Shown here: one piece after another, positions 5,348-6,860 of the stretch
Numbering within the stretch: the stretch's first letter is position 1
Layout: every line of letters starts with the position of its first letter
Assembly: GCA_964348535.1 (NCBI GenBank)
Contig: CAYGDB010000034.1
Span: forward strand, 1-6,860
DNA from: JBGPJO01 sp964348535
GTDB lineage: Bacteria > Patescibacteriota > Minisyncoccia > Phycocordibacterales > JAKFXT01
DNA: 6,860 bases
Direction of reading: 5' to 3'
Notes under the pieces: model-generated
The model's input: the letters and a program-made list of their open reading frames with translations, nothing else
What the model was told of the DNA's origin: nothing
The model's database searches: none
Position numbers and translations under genes: made by a program

Positions 5348-6298
5348 TCAGAGATATTTTTCAATATTTCGTTTGTGCTCCTCGTAAGTTTTTGAACAGT
5401 GAATTTGTTTGTTGGCATCGTGAAGGTAGAAAAGGCATCTGGTTTTCTGGGGATTTAAAGCGGCGGATATGGCGGCAAGAGATGTGTTTGAAATCGGGCT
5501 TGGAGGGAGTCCTTCATTTTGGTAAGTGTTATAAGGAGAGTCAATAAGTTTGTCTTTTGGTGTTACTTTAGGCCACCAGCCTCTGTCTTCAGAACCCTTG
5601 GCGTATTGCAAGGTGGCGTCAATTTCCAAATTCATTCCGGAGAAAATCCGGTTCCATATAATGCCGGAAATGAGCCGTCTGTCATTTTTTCCGGCGGCCT
5701 CGCGTTCTATTATAGAACCGATCTTGAGCGCGGTTTGGACGCTGATAACTTTTTTTGTTGAGCTCCCGTAGCGGGACATTACTTCTTCATTAAAACGTTT
5801 AAGCATTAACTCTGACACTTCACTCGGTGAGGTATTGGGCAAAATAATATAAACGCCGGGATAGTAGTAACCTTCTGAATTCGGCAAACCATATTCTTGA
5901 AGGGATAGAAATTCTTTTTCTTCAGCGTCACTCCAATTTAGTTTGTCGCCAAAAGTATCCGCTATTTCTTCCCGCCTTAGCCCCGAATAAATTTTTATAT
6001 ATTTTGTTGAGGGATTGGCAAGGGCAAGGAATCTGACGGCATCCGTCCCGAACATCTTGTAAACTCGCTTGATGGTTGAAAATGTTTGAAGCTCGGTTTC
6101 CAACATTTTGGTTTCGTCCAGAATATTTTTATTTTCAAAATCAATATTGGTTGTAAGAGGATTGCTCGGGTATCCTTGGTTCAGGTAATAATAAGAGGGT
6201 GGTAAAAATATTGTCAAAAGCAAAAAAAATAAAAGATACAGGCGAGTTCTTCTTTTTTTTGTTTTATATCTAATATTGGAGAAAGGGGACCATTTCAT
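5348..6298 (-). CDS. mltG: Endolytic murein transglycosylase MltG (YceG family)
   Basis: MltG cleaves nascent peptidoglycan strands at the outer face of the cytoplasmic membrane and so sets glycan chain length. The 316-residue protein has a basic cytoplasmic N-terminus, one transmembrane helix at about residues 20-39, a LysM-like part with EGYYYPGVYIIL (142-153) and the catalytic YceG core. The core carries IGSIIEREA with the catalytic glutamate E198, then RRLISGIIWNRIFSGMNLEI, which continues as DATLQYA at 227. The family motifs SPYNTYQNEGLPPSPI and AALNPQK follow. The C-terminal FYLHDANKQIHCSKTYEEHKRN matches the usual 'f-h-F-s-x-T-x-x-E-H' ending. The length is close to that of the E. coli enzyme (340). 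It ends with TGA, so standard stop usage applies. There is no Shine-Dalgarno before the ATG at 6298. It is convergent with the redox operon. Confidence 0.96.
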   Translation of the reverse strand: MKWSPFSNIRYKTKKRRTRLYLLFFLLLTIFLPPSYYYLNQGYPSNPLTTNIDFENKNILDETKMLETELQTFSTIKRVYKMFGTDAVRFLALANPSTKYIKIYSGLRREEIADTFGDKLNWSDAEEKEFLSLQEYGLPNSEGYYYPGVYIILPNTSPSEVSELMLKRFNEEVMSRYGSSTKKVISVQTALKIGSIIEREAAGKNDRRLISGIIWNRIFSGMNLEIDATLQYAKGSEDRGWWPKVTPKDKLIDSPYNTYQNEGLPPSPISNTSLAAISAALNPQKTRCLFYLHDANKQIHCSKTYEEHKRNIEKYL

Positions 6299-6324
6299 AA
6301 AGTGATTTTAACATATGGCGTAAA

Positions 6325-6354
6325 ATTTAACATGATAGCCTGTTTTGGTGTAAA
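6325..6354 (-). promoter_or_regulatory. Possible mltG promoter
   Basis: On the minus strand TTTACA (6354-6349) and TTAAAT (6330-6325) are 18 bases apart, with the mltG ATG about 27 bases downstream of the -10. TTTAACAT occurs twice on the plus strand (6307-6314 and 6326-6333), 19 bases apart, as a direct repeat over the start region. The match is moderate and mltG could instead be co-transcribed from the right. Confidence 0.3.
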
Positions 6355-6363
6355 AAAATGAAA

Positions 6364-6411
6364 GATAGATAACCTTTGAAGTGGAAAGTCTCTGGAAGGT
6401 TGGAGGCTATC
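6364..6411. repeat. Two-part stem: GATAG/CTATC enclosing AACCTT/AAGGTT
   Basis: GATAG (6364-6368) pairs with CTATC (6407-6411) and, inside an asymmetric internal loop, AACCTT (6371-6376) pairs with AAGGTT (6396-6401). The apical part 6377-6395 is purine-rich. This nested pairing in a gene-free stretch suggests a folded RNA element, but chance pairing of short arms is not excluded. Confidence 0.35.
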
Positions 6412-6519
6412 CATTTAAATGCGGAGTTTACAAACTTAAAATTTTAGACCTCCTTTTATGAGGTGGACAAAATCGCAGAGGTCGTGGATTAGTGCGAATT
6501 TTTTCTGTTTGATAAACGA

Positions 6520-6540
6520 GGGGAATCTACTTGATTCCCC
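6520..6540. repeat. Strong 8-bp hairpin
   Basis: GGGGAATC (6520-6527) and GATTCCCC (6533-6540) form a perfect stem with a five-base loop TACTT. The palindrome GCACGTGC (6543-6550) follows on the plus strand. Neither strand has a T-tract directly after the stem (minus strand continues TCGTTTATC), so terminator function is doubtful. Confidence 0.5.
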
Positions 6541-6707
6541 GGGCACGTGCTAAAAAATCATTCTCGGCATTCACACAGGCGATTCCAGCCCTGATACGCT
6601 CCTATGGTATCATCTTGGACTTGTCGATTCGTTCCTTCATCCTCCGTCCAGTATTCACTCGTTCACGTTTATCGCTAAAAACCGAGCTTTCAACATTTCT
6701 TTTTCTT

Positions 6708-6740
6708 CGCCCTTTCCGAAAGGGCGGGGGTTTTTATTTT
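6708..6740 (+). terminator. Rho-independent terminator-like hairpin with T-tract (plus strand)
   Basis: CGCCCTTT (6708-6715), loop CCG, AAAGGGCG (6719-6726) form an 8-bp stem followed by GGGG and TTTTTATTTT (6731-6740). It would end a plus-strand transcript, although no plus-strand protein gene lies upstream within 1.5 kb. An overlapping alternative stem, 6722-6733 with AAACCCCGCCC (6743-6753), encloses the stop codon of the minus-strand gene and could act for that strand instead. Confidence 0.5.
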
Positions 6741-6860
6741 ACAAACCCCGCCCGGATGCGGGTGGAAAAGTCTTTTTCTTCTACGGGAATATTTTTAGCC
6801 ACTTGATTTATAAAATGTTTTTCTCGAGATTCTTCAGTAAGCGCGTTTTCAATTTCAAAA
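6734..6860 (-). CDS. C-terminal end of an unrecognised protein (cut by window edge)
   Basis: The minus strand is open from the window edge to a TAA at 6736-6734, giving 41 codons that end VEEKDFSTRIRAGFVK. The composition (charged, helical FEIENALTEESREKHFINQV, no low complexity) looks like real protein, and the stop sits in the loop of a GC-rich hairpin, as at gene ends. I do not recognise the family from this fragment. It lies in the same direction as mltG, 435 bp upstream of its start. Confidence 0.55.
   Translation of the reverse strand, partial: FEIENALTEESREKHFINQVAKNIPVEEKDFSTRIRAGFVK

Larger units (their letters stand above)
6299..6733. other. About 435 bp without a supported protein gene, rich in hairpins
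   Basis: No open frame here has recognisable protein similarity. The stretch holds the mltG upstream region, a two-part hairpin at 6364-6411, alternative pairings around 6447-6483, a strong hairpin at 6520-6540 followed by the palindrome GCACGTGC (6543-6550), and a terminator-like hairpin at 6708-6740. A plus-strand non-coding RNA running from roughly 6360 to the terminator would fit this layout. I could not match it to RNase P RNA, tmRNA, 6S RNA, SRP RNA or a riboswitch class. A minus-strand frame with one internal stop (6527-6688) may be decayed coding sequence. Confidence 0.5.

Noticed and set aside
5200..5547. Plus-strand 115-codon open frame after the DipZ-type gene
   Set aside because: It runs through the terminator hairpin and antisense to the conserved end of mltG; the translation has no recognisable motif.
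6295..6414. 39-codon minus-strand open frame overlapping the mltG start by ATGA
   Set aside because: The overlap suggests coupling, but the AGGAGGT on that strand (near 6446-6454) is about 32 bases from the ATG, the translation matches nothing known, and the frame coincides with the mltG upstream region.
6364..6483. RNase P RNA or another classic ncRNA, suggested by GTGGAAAGTC
   Set aside because: Only a partial match to the RNase P P4 strand is present; the partner strand with ACAGAAA and the conserved ACAG-GCAACAGAGA region are missing.
6531..6806. Plus-strand 91-codon open frame
   Set aside because: It reads through the hairpin and T-tract at 6708-6740 and antisense to the right-edge gene; composition is Phe/Ser/Arg-rich without domain features.

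Overview
The window looks like a fragment of a Candidate Phyla Radiation (Patescibacteria, probably Parcubacteria-like) genome. The reasons are the AT-leaning sequence, tight gene packing, near-absence of Shine-Dalgarno sequences before start codons, short GC-rich palindromic elements between and inside genes, and a methionine-doublet-rich membrane thioredoxin. This assignment is inference, since no rRNA or marker gene is present. TGA is used as a stop codon (mltG), which argues against the Gracilibacteria/SR1 code.

Left part (1-1610): the first 68 bases, read on the minus strand, encode the N-terminus of LexA. Divergent from it, across an 83-bp intergenic region, is a two-gene operon. It encodes a CD-NTase (SMODS-type cyclic oligonucleotide synthase with an intact GS...DxD...D active site) and, one base after its stop, a two-helix SLATT membrane protein. 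This is the architecture of a minimal (type I-like) CBASS anti-phage system: enzyme plus pore-forming effector, with no Cap2/Cap3, HORMA or TRIP13 genes beside it. A GC-rich, fold-back-rich stretch of about 150 bp follows.

Middle part (1611-5207): a good promoter precedes a 71-residue XRE-family regulator and a 133-residue four-helix membrane protein. A perfect 14-bp inverted repeat joins the end of the regulator gene to the start of the membrane protein gene. A second promoter, sharing a 19-bp element with the first, drives an extracytoplasmic thiol-redox operon. That operon encodes a membrane-anchored thioredoxin with a Met-Met-rich stalk, a CcdA-like thiol electron carrier and a DipZ-type thioredoxin with the DipZ C-terminal domain. 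CcdA would pass electrons from the cytoplasm across the membrane to the two anchored thioredoxins. The CcdA protein appears circularly permuted: the helix with the Ser-Pro-Cys motif that normally starts CcdA is at its C-terminus.

Right part (5208-6860): a hairpin separates the redox operon from the convergent mltG gene (endolytic murein transglycosylase, minus strand). Upstream of mltG are about 435 bp without a convincing gene but with several hairpins. The window ends with the last 41 codons of an unrecognised minus-strand gene.

The two most interesting items are the compact CBASS pair next to lexA and the permuted CcdA in the split DipZ-type operon.
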